Part shown: one piece after another, positions 17,272-26,147 of the stretch | Position numbering within the stretch: position 1 is the first letter of the stretch | Layout of the letters: each line of letters opens with the position of its first letter | Assembly: GCF_900215575.1 (NCBI RefSeq) | Contig: NZ_OBEJ01000001.1 | Span: forward strand, 1,215,369-1,279,368 | Source of the DNA: Natronoarchaeum philippinense | GTDB lineage: Archaea > Halobacteriota > Halobacteria > Halobacteriales > Natronoarchaeaceae | Direction of reading: 5' to 3' | DNA length: 64,000 nucleotides | The notes under the pieces: generated by a model | Told to the model about the DNA's origin: nothing | The model's input: only the letters and a program-made list of their open reading frames with translations | The model's database searches: none | Position numbers and translations under genes: made by a program

Positions 17272-17978
17272 GCGCTGAGATACCTCCGGATGGTTTCGTC
17301 GTCCTGCGATACGGCGTCTGAGTCGCCGGATTCGACCACAGTGCCGTGGTCGAGCAGGTAGAACCGGTCGGTCAGATCCATCGCCATCGGGAAGTTCTGC
17401 TCGACGAGCAGCAGCGTCACATCCTCGGCGAGCGAGCTGAGCGCGTCGACGACCTCCTCGACGATCAGCGGGGCGAGCCCCTCGCTTGGCTCGTCGACCA
17501 GCAGCAGGTCGTTGTCGCCGACGAGCGCGCGGGCGATGGCGACCATCTGCTGTTGCCCGCCGCTCAGATCGCCGGCGTCGCGGGTGCGGTGGTCTCGCAG
17601 TTCCGGGAAGGCGTCGAGCGCCTCCTCGACCCGCGCCGCGACATCGGCGTCAGGACGCGTCGCCGCTCGCAGGTTCTCCTCAACGGAGAGATGGCTGAAC
17701 ATCCGGCGTCCCTCGGGGACCCAACCGACGCCCCGGCGGGCGATTTCGTGGGTCTCGGTGCCGGTGATGTCCTCGCCGTGCAGGCGGACGGACCCCTCCC
17801 GGGGCGGGGTTAGCCCGAGGATCGAGCGCAGTGTCGTCGTCTTCCCGACGCCGTTGCGCCCCACGAGCGCGACGTTCTCGCCCTGCTCGACGGCGAGGTC
17901 GACGCCGCGAAGGACGTGGCTCTCGCCGTAGTAGCTGTGTACGCCGTCGAGTTCGAGCGCGGGCGGCGCGTCGCTCAC
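17268..17978 (-). CDS. livF: ABC ATPase LivF
   Basis: 236 residues, the usual LivF length. Walker A GRNGVGKTT (40-48), signature LSGGQQQM, Walker B LLLVDEPSEGLAP, H-loop VEQNF. The YYGESHVLRGVDL start and the RRMFSHLSVEENL stretch are typical of LivF. It energises import with LivG. Overlaps livG and livH by 4 bases on either side, so it is translated as part of one operon. Confidence 0.92.
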   Translation of the reverse strand: MSDAPPALELDGVHSYYGESHVLRGVDLAVEQGENVALVGRNGVGKTTTLRSILGLTPPREGSVRLHGEDITGTETHEIARRGVGWVPEGRRMFSHLSVEENLRAATRPDADVAARVEEALDAFPELRDHRTRDAGDLSGGQQQMVAIARALVGDNDLLLVDEPSEGLAPLIVEEVVDALSSLAEDVTLLLVEQNFPMAMDLTDRFYLLDHGTVVESGDSDAVSQDDETIRRYLSA

Positions 17979-18793
17979 GCCGCCTCACCTCCGGGATCGG
18001 CGTCACCGCTCGTGTCCGTCGAAGTGTCGCCGGTCGCATCGGCTTCGTAGCCGCCGAGATAGGCCTCCTGAACGGCCGAGTCCTCCCGCACAGCGTTCGG
18101 CGGGCCGTCCGCGATCAGCTCGCCTTGATGGAGGACGGCGACCCGATCGCTCACGTCCATCACGACGTCCATGTTGTGTTCGACCAGCAGGACGGCGTGA
18201 TCTTCGGCGACGCTCCGGATAAGCTCGACAAGCCGGTCGATGGCGTCGCTGGAGACGCCCGCAGTCGGCTCGTCGAGCAGCAACACGTCCGGATCGCCGG
18301 CCAACGCGATGGCGACCTCCAAGTGACGCTTTTGCCCGTGCGAGAGCGCTTCGGCGGGAGTGTCAGCCTCGTCAGCGAGGCCGACCCGATCGAGGATCGC
18401 ACGGGCTTCGCGCTCGTAGCGCTCGAAGGCGTCGGCGTTGCGCCAGAGCTTCCACGAGTCGACGCCGCCGTGGGCTTGGGCGGCCACCCGGACGTTCTCC
18501 AGCGTCGTCGCCGTCGGGAACAGATTCGAGATCTGGTAGGAGCGGTGGACGCCTCGCAGCGCCGTCTCGTGGGGGTCGTCGTCGGTCACGTCCGTCCAAC
18601 CGCCGTCCTCGCGGAACTCGACGCTTCCCGCCGTCGGCGCGAGCGTGCCGGTGAGCAGGTTGAAAAACGTCGTCTTGCCGGCGCCGTTCGGGCCGATGAG
18701 CGAGCAGAGTTCGTTCTCGCCGAGTTCGAACTCGACGCCGTCGACGGCTGTCAACCCACCGAACCGCTTGGTGAGATCGCTCGTACGGATCAT
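17975..18793 (-). CDS. livG: ABC ATPase LivG
   Basis: 272 residues. Walker A GPNGAGKTT is at 34-42, the signature is LSHGQKRHL, Walker B VLLLDEPTAGVS and the H-loop VEHNMDVV. RSYQISNLFPTATTLENV is the usual LivG Q-loop region. The C-terminus ends in a Gly/Asp/Thr-rich acidic tail (about 30 residues) common in haloarchaeal versions. The ATG at 18793 overlaps the livK stop; a longer open frame upstream is only the livK gene in another frame. Confidence 0.92.
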   Translation of the reverse strand: MIRTSDLTKRFGGLTAVDGVEFELGENELCSLIGPNGAGKTTFFNLLTGTLAPTAGSVEFREDGGWTDVTDDDPHETALRGVHRSYQISNLFPTATTLENVRVAAQAHGGVDSWKLWRNADAFERYEREARAILDRVGLADEADTPAEALSHGQKRHLEVAIALAGDPDVLLLDEPTAGVSSDAIDRLVELIRSVAEDHAVLLVEHNMDVVMDVSDRVAVLHQGELIADGPPNAVREDSAVQEAYLGGYEADATGDTSTDTSGDADPGGEAA

Positions 18794-20145
18794 CCTGAGA
18801 GGTTGCAGTCCATCCCCCCGGCGTCCTGTGAGAGCGTCGATTCCTCGCCGCCGACGGTTGCAATCGGCTCGCTCGGCATCACCGCGGCGTCCCAGTTGCT
18901 CGCCCACTCGTCGCTCGTCGGCACTGGGTTCGCGATCGTCATCGACGATCTGGCTTGGTTGTTGTACTCCTGATAGGTGTAGCCGCCCTCTCCTTTCGGC
19001 GTGTCTTGGACGGTCATACCGGTGAGCGCGTCGACGACATCGTCGGCGCTGGTCGATCCTGATTCCTCGACGGCCTGTACCAGCGAGGACGCCGCGGTGA
19101 ACGTCCCGGACGTGAACAGGTCGGGGACGGTCCCGTACGTGTTCGTGTAGTCCTCGACGAACGTGTTGTTGATCTCGTTGTCGTACTGGTTCCAGTGGTA
19201 CCGCGTCGTGAACGGCCCGAGTTCGGCGTCTCGGAGATCTTGGGCGGTGAAGTCTTCGCCGAAGGTCCGCTGGGCGACGCCGCCGATCGCTCTGTTGGAG
19301 ATCATCGTCGCGAAGCCGCCGAACATCCGGAGGTCGTAGTCGCCCGCGAGGCCGGTCGAAAGGAACGCCGGCAGCGTCGAGACGGTGAAGCCGCCGATGA
19401 CGGCGTCGGCGTTCGCCTCGACGGCGTTGTCGTACAGCCCCTGGAACTCGGAGTAGCCCCGCGGGACGAACTGCTCGCCGACGATTTCGATCCCTTCGCT
19501 CTCGAGGACGGTCCGGTAGTTCCGCGCGACGGCGCGACCGAAGCTGTAGTCGGCGGCCATGATGTACACCCGCTGAACGTCGGTCTGGTTGGCGACGTAC
19601 TGGCCGCCGCTGCGCGCGTCCATCGCGGTGTTCTCGTTGGCTCGGAACACCCGATCGTGGCAGTACTCGCTGGAGGAGGTGATGTCGGCAGCCGCCGCCG
19701 GCCCGGCGATAAAGGGCGTGTCGGTGTTGGCCACGACCGAGCCGATCACCTGTCGCGCCGAGCCCGACGACGCCGTTCCGAAGAGCACGTCGACGTCGCG
19801 GTTCTGAACCAGATCCGTTGCGACCGACTGGGCCTGATCGGCGTCGAACTCGGTGTCCTCGATCAGGAGTTCGTAGTCGTACTCGTCGCCTTCGACTGTT
19901 TCCTCGCCCGCGGAGTCGATGTCGAGCGGATCGGCGTCGTGCTTGTACGCCAGCCCCGAGAGGAACCCCCAGAGGCTCTGTTGGCCGTAGTACTCTAGGT
20001 CGCCGGTCAGCGGCTGCATGACGCCGATACGGAGCGAGTCGCTCCCACCACCGCCGGGGCCGTCTTCGCTCAGGCAGCCGGCGAGGCCGGCCATCCCGAG
20101 CGCGCCAGTGCTCTTCAGGACCGATCGTCTGGAAATGCGTGTCAT
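18790..20145 (-). CDS. livK: Substrate-binding lipoprotein LivK-like
   Basis: 451 residues. The N-terminus is a Tat lipoprotein signal: twin Arg (SRRSVLKS) then lipobox LAGC with the lipidated Cys at 24. A type I periplasmic-binding fold follows (SLRIGVMQPLTGDLEYYGQQ, IAGPAAAADITSSSEYCHDRVFR). It would bind solute outside the cell and pass it to LivHM. Its ligand may be an organic acid rather than an amino acid, given the catabolic neighbours (inference). The promoter region carries the shared 15-base element. Confidence 0.9.
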   Translation of the reverse strand: MTRISRRSVLKSTGALGMAGLAGCLSEDGPGGGGSDSLRIGVMQPLTGDLEYYGQQSLWGFLSGLAYKHDADPLDIDSAGEETVEGDEYDYELLIEDTEFDADQAQSVATDLVQNRDVDVLFGTASSGSARQVIGSVVANTDTPFIAGPAAAADITSSSEYCHDRVFRANENTAMDARSGGQYVANQTDVQRVYIMAADYSFGRAVARNYRTVLESEGIEIVGEQFVPRGYSEFQGLYDNAVEANADAVIGGFTVSTLPAFLSTGLAGDYDLRMFGGFATMISNRAIGGVAQRTFGEDFTAQDLRDAELGPFTTRYHWNQYDNEINNTFVEDYTNTYGTVPDLFTSGTFTAASSLVQAVEESGSTSADDVVDALTGMTVQDTPKGEGGYTYQEYNNQARSSMTIANPVPTSDEWASNWDAAVMPSEPIATVGGEESTLSQDAGGMDCNLSG

Positions 20146-20186
20146 TGTATCTCAATATGTCGAGCGAACACCGCAAAGACACCAGT

Positions 20187-20201
20187 GTTGATATACAAAC
20201 C
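20187..20201 (-). promoter_or_regulatory. Shared regulon element, copy 1 (livK)
   Basis: Minus strand reads ggtttgtatatcaac, 42-56 bases before the livK ATG. It is identical to copy 2 at 21105-21119 and close to the copies at 22733 and 26096. It contains a TATA-like gtatat core, so it may double as the core promoter. Confidence 0.7.
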
Positions 20202-20218
20202 TCGCTAGTCGTTCCCGA

Positions 20219-21067
20219 TCACGCGTAGGTCAGCGTCATGCCGCCGTCAAAGAGCAGATCGCCGCCGTTGAGGTGCCGTGCGAGCTCTGAGAAGCCAAAC
20301 AGGAACAGGTTTCCGACCTCGACGGGCGCCAGCATCTCGGTCTGGCGGGACTGGCCGAGCATCACGTCCTCGACCACCTCGCGCTCGGAGATACCGCGCT
20401 GCTCGGCGGTGTCGGGGATCTGCCCGGTCACCAGCGGCGTCTTGACGTAGCCGGTGCTGACCGAAAAGGAGCGCACGTCGCCGTCGCCTTCGGCGGCGAT
20501 CGACTGGGTCAGCCCGCGCAGTCCGAACTTGGCGACGTTGTACGCGACCTTGTCGCTGGTGACGTAGTGGCCGTGGACCGACGCCATGTTGCCGACGCAG
20601 CCGCCGCCCGCCTCGCGCATGTGGGGAAGACAGCGCTTTGCGAGGTACGTCGGCGCGCGCACCATCACGTCCTGGATCTCGTCGTAGGCGTCCATCGGGA
20701 ACTCCTCGATGGGGTCGACGTGCTGGAGGCCCGCCACGTTCGCCAGAAATCGGAGGTCGCCGAGTTCGGTGGCGGCGTCGACGAGCGCATCCATCTCGGC
20801 GTCGTTTCGGAGATCAGTAGGGACCGTCTCGATCGCGCCTTCGGCGTCCATCGCGGCCGCGCGCTGGGCGGTTCCGTCGAGGCCGTCCTCGTCGATGTCG
20901 GTCGCCGCCACGGTCAGCCCGTTCGCGGCCGCCGAAAGCGCCACCGCGCGGCCGATGCCCGAGGCCGCCCCGGTGACGAGACAGACGCTCTCGGGGGCGA
21001 ATCGATCGTCGTCGATCGTGTGGATGTCCTCGCGCTCGACCTCGGGCGGCGTGATATCCTCTCCCAT
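20219..21067 (-). CDS. SDR oxidoreductase, 3-hydroxybutyrate dehydrogenase-like
   Basis: 282 residues from the ATG at 21067. NAD-binding TGAASGIG is near residue 33, the NAG position reads NVAGLQHVDPIEEFP and the catalytic set is Ser in NMASVHGHYV plus YNVAK. The LQHVxPIEEFP stretch is characteristic of 3-hydroxybutyrate dehydrogenases. With the thiolase and ligase next door, a role in oxidising 3-hydroxyacyl units or PHB monomers is plausible. It has its own promoter bearing the shared element, copy 2. Confidence 0.83.
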   Translation of the reverse strand: MGEDITPPEVEREDIHTIDDDRFAPESVCLVTGAASGIGRAVALSAAANGLTVAATDIDEDGLDGTAQRAAAMDAEGAIETVPTDLRNDAEMDALVDAATELGDLRFLANVAGLQHVDPIEEFPMDAYDEIQDVMVRAPTYLAKRCLPHMREAGGGCVGNMASVHGHYVTSDKVAYNVAKFGLRGLTQSIAAEGDGDVRSFSVSTGYVKTPLVTGQIPDTAEQRGISEREVVEDVMLGQSRQTEMLAPVEVGNLFLFGFSELARHLNGGDLLFDGGMTLTYA

Positions 21068-21104
21068 GAAAGAACGTACACCGGGACCGACCAACAAGTC
21101 ACGA

Positions 21105-21119
21105 GTTGATATACAAACC
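21105..21119 (-). promoter_or_regulatory. Shared regulon element, copy 2 (SDR)
   Basis: Minus strand reads ggtttgtatatcaac, identical over 15 bases to the copy before livK, and 38-52 bases before the SDR ATG at 21067. Confidence 0.72.
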
Positions 21120-21148
21120 GGGCGGCGGACGAGAGCCGGGTTAGGAAC

Positions 21149-21529
21149 TTACTCGAACAGCGGGGCAGGACCTTCGGGCGTGTCGATGGCACCGACGAAC
21201 CGTACGGTGTCGCCGATCGACGCGTCGCCGTCGAGGCGGGCGGTCACGCGCGCGTCGCCGAGGGCGACCAGCGCGACGCGATAGGGCGCCTCGAACCCCT
21301 CGGGCGCGACCTCGATGCGGGTCGCCGTGTAGACGGTCCCCTGCTCGGGGAGTTCGACCGGTTCGAGGTCGCGCGAGCCACAGCGCGCGCAGGCCGCCTT
21401 CGGCGCGGCCGTGACGTGCTCGCACTCGAGACACGCTTGACCGAGCAGACGGTCGTCCGCCAGCGCGGCCGTCCAGCCGTCGGCGTCGAGTCGGCCATCG
21501 GACAGGTACGCAGACAGGTCGCCCGTCAT
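21149..21529 (-). CDS. DUF35 OB-fold / zinc-ribbon protein paired with thiolase
   Basis: 126 residues. A rubredoxin-like zinc ribbon (CLECEH ... CARCGS) precedes an OB fold (TVYTATRIEVAPEGFEAPYRVALV). DUF35 proteins bind SCP2-type thiolases and help channel CoA intermediates in archaea. Its ATG overlaps the thiolase stop by 4 bases, the classic arrangement. Confidence 0.87.
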   Translation of the reverse strand: MTGDLSAYLSDGRLDADGWTAALADDRLLGQACLECEHVTAAPKAACARCGSRDLEPVELPEQGTVYTATRIEVAPEGFEAPYRVALVALGDARVTARLDGDASIGDTVRFVGAIDTPEGPAPLFE

Positions 21530-22695
21530 CGCGCCGCCTCCAGAACAGTCACGAGAGTCGTCGCGGCGTCGCCGCCGAGGTTGTGCGCCAGTCCGACATC
21601 GGCGGCCTCGACCTGCCGATCCCCGGCGTCGCCCCGGAGCTGTTCGGTCAGTTCGACGAGTTGGGCGACGCCGGTCGCGCCGATCGGGTGGCCCTTGGCC
21701 TTCAGTCCGCCGCTGGGGTTGACCGGAATCTCGCCGCCCAGCGAGGTGCGACCCGCCGCCGCGGCGGGGCCGCCTTGGCCGTCTTCGATCAGACCGAGCG
21801 CTTCGGTCGCAAGCACCTCCGCGCCGGTAAAGCAGTCGTGAAGTTCCACGACATCAACGTCGTCTGGCCCGACGCCGGCGGCCTCGTAGGCCTGTCCGGC
21901 GGCGTCACGCGCCGACTGGGTCACCGAGGGATGGGCCTTGTCCGCGATCGGGACGATGTCGGTCGCGTGACCGACGCCCGAAACCGACACCGGTTCGGCG
22001 TCGAGTTCCGACGCGACCTCGGCGCTGGTCACGACGACTGCAGCCGCGCCGTCGGAGAACGGACAGCAGTCGTGGAGGTGGAACGGGTCGGCGACGACGG
22101 GGCCGTCCAGCACCTCCTCGACGGTCGTCTCCTTGCCGAAGTGCGCGCGGGGGTTAAGACTTCCGTGGCGATGGTTTTTGACTGCGACCTCGGCGAGTTG
22201 CTCCTCGGTCGTCCCGTGCTCGTGCATGTGGCGCTTGGTCAGCAGGGCGAACACGCCGGGGAACGTCAGTCCGGTCGGGCGCTCGTAGGTGCCGTGGGCG
22301 GCGCTGGCGAAGATCCGCGTCATCGCGCCGGTTCCCTTGCCGGTCTCGGGCGAGCAGCGCTCGACGCCGCCGACGAGCACCACGTCGTGCTGGCCGGCCT
22401 CGACGGCGCGAACGGCGTGTTTGAACGCGTTCGAGGAGGTCGCGCAGGCGTCCTCGAAGCGCTGGCAGGGCACGCCCGCGAGACCGAGGTGGGAGGCGAG
22501 CGTCGGCGCGAGGTGGCTCTCGCCTTCGATCTGGCCGCTCATCGCGTTGCCCAGATACAGTGCGTCGACCGCGTCGGCGTCGACGCCGGCGTCGTCCAGC
22601 GCCGGCAGCGCCGCGTCGGCGAACAGGTCAGGGAGCGTCGACTCGTGGACGCCAAAGCGGGTCATCCCGGCGCCCACGATGTGTGCATCGTGCAT
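21526..22695 (-). CDS. SCP2-type thiolase (acetyl-CoA C-acyltransferase)
   Basis: 389 residues. Active Cys84 in EDACATSSNAF, PFSDGAAAVVV, and the C-terminal NPSGGLKAKGHPIGATG with the catalytic His. It cleaves or makes 3-ketoacyl-CoA in the cytoplasm, with the DUF35 partner encoded 4 bases overlapping downstream. Its promoter carries a variant of the shared element at 22733-22747. In this setting thiolytic cleavage as the last step of acid degradation is most likely (inference). Confidence 0.9.
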   Translation of the reverse strand: MHDAHIVGAGMTRFGVHESTLPDLFADAALPALDDAGVDADAVDALYLGNAMSGQIEGESHLAPTLASHLGLAGVPCQRFEDACATSSNAFKHAVRAVEAGQHDVVLVGGVERCSPETGKGTGAMTRIFASAAHGTYERPTGLTFPGVFALLTKRHMHEHGTTEEQLAEVAVKNHRHGSLNPRAHFGKETTVEEVLDGPVVADPFHLHDCCPFSDGAAAVVVTSAEVASELDAEPVSVSGVGHATDIVPIADKAHPSVTQSARDAAGQAYEAAGVGPDDVDVVELHDCFTGAEVLATEALGLIEDGQGGPAAAAGRTSLGGEIPVNPSGGLKAKGHPIGATGVAQLVELTEQLRGDAGDRQVEAADVGLAHNLGGDAATTLVTVLEAAR

Positions 22696-22732
22696 GCAAG
22701 TACAGTGTCGCCGGAAGGCGAAAAGCGGGCAG

Positions 22733-22747
22733 GTTGAAATGCGAACC
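22733..22747 (-). promoter_or_regulatory. Shared regulon element, copy 3 (thiolase)
   Basis: Minus strand reads ggttcgcatttcaac, 12 of 15 positions as in copies 1 and 2, at the same 38-52 base distance from the thiolase ATG. It abuts the stop codon of the HTH_10 regulator gene. No good TATA core is present in this copy. Confidence 0.62.
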
Positions 22748-23448
22748 TACTCCAGTTGCTCGATCGCCGCGACGAACTGCCGGAGCAGTTTGCGCTCGCC
22801 ACGGCGGAGGTTCTTCGAGACCGCGGTGTCGGAAACGTCGAACTCGTCGGCCAGCGACTGCAGGGTCGCCCCGCGCGGGTCCTCGAAGTAGCCCTGCTCG
22901 GCGGCCGTCGTGAGCGTATCGCGCTCGACCGACGACAGATCTCGGCAGCCCTCCAGCAGCGCCAGCGCCGGCTCGGCGTTCTCCAACAGGTCGAACAGCT
23001 CCTCGGAGCCCAGCGATTCGCGCGACTCGACGGTGAACTCGTTGTTCCGTTCGAGATCCGAGAGCGTGTCGTCGGCCACGCGCTCCTCGTCGAAGCCGAC
23101 CTCCCAGCGCTCGCTGCCGTCCTCGATGTGGAACGGGCCGGTGATGTACCCGCCGTGGTCGCGGATCACCTGCATCGCGTCGGTCTGGTCGATGACGGTC
23201 CGGATCACGGCGTCGTCGTCCCGCTTGGAGAACAGCGAACACTCGCGCATGTTGTCGTGGTTCTGCAGCGCGGTGAGCCCCTGTTCGAGTTCCGTTCGGC
23301 TCTCGCCGTCGACCGCCAGTCGCGTCTCCAACTGCTCGGAGACGCCGTCGAACTGCCAGTGGATCGCGGTAAAGGATACCTCGTAGTCGTCCGTCGTGTC
23401 GATAAACGGACAGTCGTACTGCTCCATATCCATGGCAACGTCGATCAT
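22747..23448 (-). CDS. HTH_10 (Bat-like) transcription regulator
   Basis: 233 residues. The C-terminal 60 residues hold the HTH_10 pattern: LTTAAEQGYFEDPRGATLQSL, cut here as AEQGYFEDPRGATLQSLADE, then FDVSDTAVSKNLRRGERKLL. The N-terminal region (about 1-150) is a sensor-like domain with no metal or PAS motif that I can identify. Proteins of this family regulate carbon and energy genes in haloarchaea. It sits in the middle of the acid-degradation block, so it is the first candidate for the factor binding the shared 15-base element (inference). Its own promoter lacks that element. Confidence 0.85.
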   Translation of the reverse strand: MIDVAMDMEQYDCPFIDTTDDYEVSFTAIHWQFDGVSEQLETRLAVDGESRTELEQGLTALQNHDNMRECSLFSKRDDDAVIRTVIDQTDAMQVIRDHGGYITGPFHIEDGSERWEVGFDEERVADDTLSDLERNNEFTVESRESLGSEELFDLLENAEPALALLEGCRDLSSVERDTLTTAAEQGYFEDPRGATLQSLADEFDVSDTAVSKNLRRGERKLLRQFVAAIEQLE

Positions 23449-23508
23449 GGAGACCTGTACATCCCATATACATAATTATCTTTCGAGCAAGTAGGACAGG
23501 GTGAGGCG

Positions 23509-25227
23509 TCAGTTGCCGTCCGTCCCAAATCGCCGCGCGATCGCCGACCGGTCGATCTTCGAGGGACCGCTGGTCGGCATCTCGTCGACGAACGCTAGTT
23601 CTCGGGGATGTTTGAAGCCGGCCAGTCGCCCGTCGAGGAACTCTCTGAGAGCATCGAGCGTCAGCGACTCGTCGCCCTGAACGACCGCCTTTCCGACCGT
23701 ACCCCACTGTTCGTCGGGGACGCCGATCACGACCGCCTCGTCGACGCCCGGATGGTCGGTGAGCGCGGTCTCGATCTCGGGCGGGTAGACGTTTTCGCCG
23801 CCGCTGACGAACATGTTCTTCTTGCGCCCCTCGATGCTGTAGTAGCCGTCCTCGTCGACCCGAGCGAGATCGCCGGTCGAAACCCAACCGTACGCGGAAT
23901 CGGCGTCGCTCGGGGACGCCGCTGCGTCGGCGTTCTCGGCATCGCTCCCGGACGCCGCCACGCCGTCGGCTTCGGCGTCGCTCCGAGGGGTACCGAACGT
24001 CGCCCGCGTCTCGCCCTCGTCGCGCCAGTATCGGTCGGCGGCGTGAGGGCCGGCCAGTTCGAGTTCGCCGATCTCGCCGCGCTCGACGGGGTCGCCGGAC
24101 TCGTCGACGATCCGTACGTCGGCGTGTAACACCGGCTTTCCGATGGTGTCTGCCTTCTCGTCTGGCCACCCCTCCGGCATGGCGAAGTTGTTCGGCCCGC
24201 ACTCGGTGAGGCCGTACCCCTGCGAGAGGTCGACCCCGCGCTCGCGCCACGCCCGGATCGTCGCGTCGCGGCAGGGGCCGCCGCCGCTCTTGACGAACCG
24301 CAGCGCCGAGAGGTCCGTCTGTTCCCAGCGGTCGGTTTCGGCCATCATGCGCAGGACGGCCGGGACGGCGACCAGCACGCTCGCGCGCTCGTCCTCGATG
24401 GTCCGAAGGACGCGCTCGGGATCGACCTCTCGACCGATCACGACGGTCCCACCGATGTGGAACAGGGGGATCGTGAGCACGTTCCAACCGCCGGTGTGGA
24501 ACATCGGGAACACCATCGGCGTCACGTCGTCGGGGCGGAGCCCCCACGCGGTGATCGTGTTGAACGAGTTCCAGCAGATCGAGCCGTGGGTCAGCACCGT
24601 CTCCTTTGGCGTCCCCGTCGAGCCACCGGTGTGGAGGAAGAGTGCGGGGTCGGAGAGCGCGACATCGGCGCCGTCGACCGGCGAGCCATCGGCCGGCAGC
24701 GCGTCGGCGTACGTCGGCGCGGCGTCGAGCGCGCTCGTCGTCGCTTCGGCGTCCGTCTCGGCGGGCAACCGTATCGTCGGGCACAGCGGGTCGTCACCGG
24801 ACGCTTCAGCGGGGCTGTCGTCGACTGCGTCGGCATCTCCATCCAGCGCCGTCGCAACGTCCTCGGCGAAGGGAGCCTCGACGGCCAGCACCGAAGGATC
24901 GACCCGATCGAGCAGTTCGCCTAGCTCCGGCGGCGCGAGCCGATGGGACAGCGGCGCCAGCACGGCGCCGAGCTTGCCGGCCGCGAAGAAGAGATCGACG
25001 AGCTCGATCCGGTTGCGCGAGACGACCGCGATCCGGTCGCCCTTCTCGACGCCACGCTCCGCGAGCAGTCGCGCGGCCCGGTTCGCGCGCTCGTCGAGAT
25101 CGGCGTAGGTGTAGCTCTCGCCGGTCGTCACGTCTTTCAGTCCGACGGTATCGGGCGTGAGCGTCGCCCGGCGCTCGCTCCACGCGCCGACCCAGTCGTA
25201 CGGTCGGTCGCCGTGATCGTGGATCAT
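23509..25227 (-). CDS. AMP-forming acyl-CoA ligase
   Basis: 572 residues. The ATP-binding P-loop is TGGSTGTPKE (200-209), then QGYGLTECGP, STGDLARVDEDGYYSIEGRK and the C-terminal lysine in TSGPSKIDRS. It activates a carboxylic acid to its CoA thioester via the acyl-AMP. An acidic, Ala/Asp/Ser-rich insertion of about 35 residues (around SGSDAENADAAASPSDADSA) precedes the hinge and looks like a haloarchaeal disordered loop. Chain length or aromatic preference cannot be read. The start overlaps the hydrolase stop by 4 bases. Confidence 0.92.
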   Translation of the reverse strand: MIHDHGDRPYDWVGAWSERRATLTPDTVGLKDVTTGESYTYADLDERANRAARLLAERGVEKGDRIAVVSRNRIELVDLFFAAGKLGAVLAPLSHRLAPPELGELLDRVDPSVLAVEAPFAEDVATALDGDADAVDDSPAEASGDDPLCPTIRLPAETDAEATTSALDAAPTYADALPADGSPVDGADVALSDPALFLHTGGSTGTPKETVLTHGSICWNSFNTITAWGLRPDDVTPMVFPMFHTGGWNVLTIPLFHIGGTVVIGREVDPERVLRTIEDERASVLVAVPAVLRMMAETDRWEQTDLSALRFVKSGGGPCRDATIRAWRERGVDLSQGYGLTECGPNNFAMPEGWPDEKADTIGKPVLHADVRIVDESGDPVERGEIGELELAGPHAADRYWRDEGETRATFGTPRSDAEADGVAASGSDAENADAAASPSDADSAYGWVSTGDLARVDEDGYYSIEGRKKNMFVSGGENVYPPEIETALTDHPGVDEAVVIGVPDEQWGTVGKAVVQGDESLTLDALREFLDGRLAGFKHPRELAFVDEMPTSGPSKIDRSAIARRFGTDGN

Positions 25228-26060
25228 CGGTCGCCGTCCCCGCCGTGGCGTCCCGCAGCCTGTTCGCCGAGAAAGTCCAGCAGCGTCTCGTTGACGGCGT
25301 CGGCCTGCTCGATGAAGAAGAGATGCGGGCCGCCATCGAACAGTTCGAGGCGGGCGTCCGACAGCCCGTCAGCGAGCAGTTCGGCGTTCTCGACCGGGAG
25401 GACCCGGTCCGCAGTGCCGTGAGCGACCAGCGCCGGGGCGTCGATTTCGCCGAGCCGATCGGCGGCGTCGAACGCGCCGACTGCGGCGAGTTGAGACTCC
25501 CGGGCCGCATCGTCGGCGTCCTGTGTCAAGCGCCAGTCGACGATCCGTTCGATCAGGTCGTCGTTTCGCTCCGGGAACTCGTCGGTCATCGCGGGCGCCA
25601 TCCGATGACGGATTACTTCCCGCTCGTCGTGCCCCTCCGGTTCGGCGACCATCCGCGCCTGTACCTCGGGCGATGCCGCAGGCGCCTCCTCGCCGCCGAG
25701 GCTCGAACACAGCAGCGCGATCGACGCCGCGCGGTCGTACTCGATCGCGTACTGCTGGACGATCATCCCGCCCATGCTCGCGCCGATCAGGTGGGCCCGC
25801 TCGACCCCGCGGTCGGCCAGCACGGCCTCGACATCGGCGGCCATCTCGGCGATCGAGTACGGACCCGCGGGCGCGTCGGACTCGCCAGTCCCGCGGTTGT
25901 CGACGACGATAGTCTCGTAGTGCTCCGCGAGCGCTTCGCGCTGCCACCGCCACATCCAGCGACCGTAGCCCAGCCCTTCGATCAGGACGACTGTCTCCGC
26001 GTTCGACGGCCCATCGACCTCGTAGTAGATATCGACGCCGTCGTTGGTAGCAACTGGCAT
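25224..26060 (-). CDS. Alpha/beta hydrolase
   Basis: 278 residues. The nucleophile elbow GASMGG puts Ser at 95; Asp in HGTADRVLP and His in GGPHLFFIE complete the triad. The oxyanion region is LIEGLGYGRWMW. It resembles 3-oxoadipate enol-lactonase and related esterases. First gene of a two-gene unit with the acyl-CoA ligase, divergent from MaoC. It may release the free acid that the ligase then activates (inference). Confidence 0.85.
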   Translation of the reverse strand: MPVATNDGVDIYYEVDGPSNAETVVLIEGLGYGRWMWRWQREALAEHYETIVVDNRGTGESDAPAGPYSIAEMAADVEAVLADRGVERAHLIGASMGGMIVQQYAIEYDRAASIALLCSSLGGEEAPAASPEVQARMVAEPEGHDEREVIRHRMAPAMTDEFPERNDDLIERIVDWRLTQDADDAARESQLAAVGAFDAADRLGEIDAPALVAHGTADRVLPVENAELLADGLSDARLELFDGGPHLFFIEQADAVNETLLDFLGEQAAGRHGGDGDR

Positions 26061-26095
26061 ACAGGAACGTGAGCGCGGACGCTATTCAAACGCGA

Positions 26096-26110
26096 AGTTT
26101 GCATGTCAAC
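26096..26110. promoter_or_regulatory. Shared regulon element, copy 4, between divergent hydrolase and MaoC
   Basis: Plus strand reads agtttgcatgtcaac, 12 of 15 as in copies 1 and 2. It lies 38-52 bases before the MaoC ATG at 26148 and 36-50 bases before the hydrolase ATG at 26060, so it sits almost exactly midway. The near-palindromic ends (gtt...aac) could serve both directions. Confidence 0.65.
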
Positions 26111-26147
26111 CCGGCATTTCACCCGGATTCCGTCCGTCCAACGAGGT

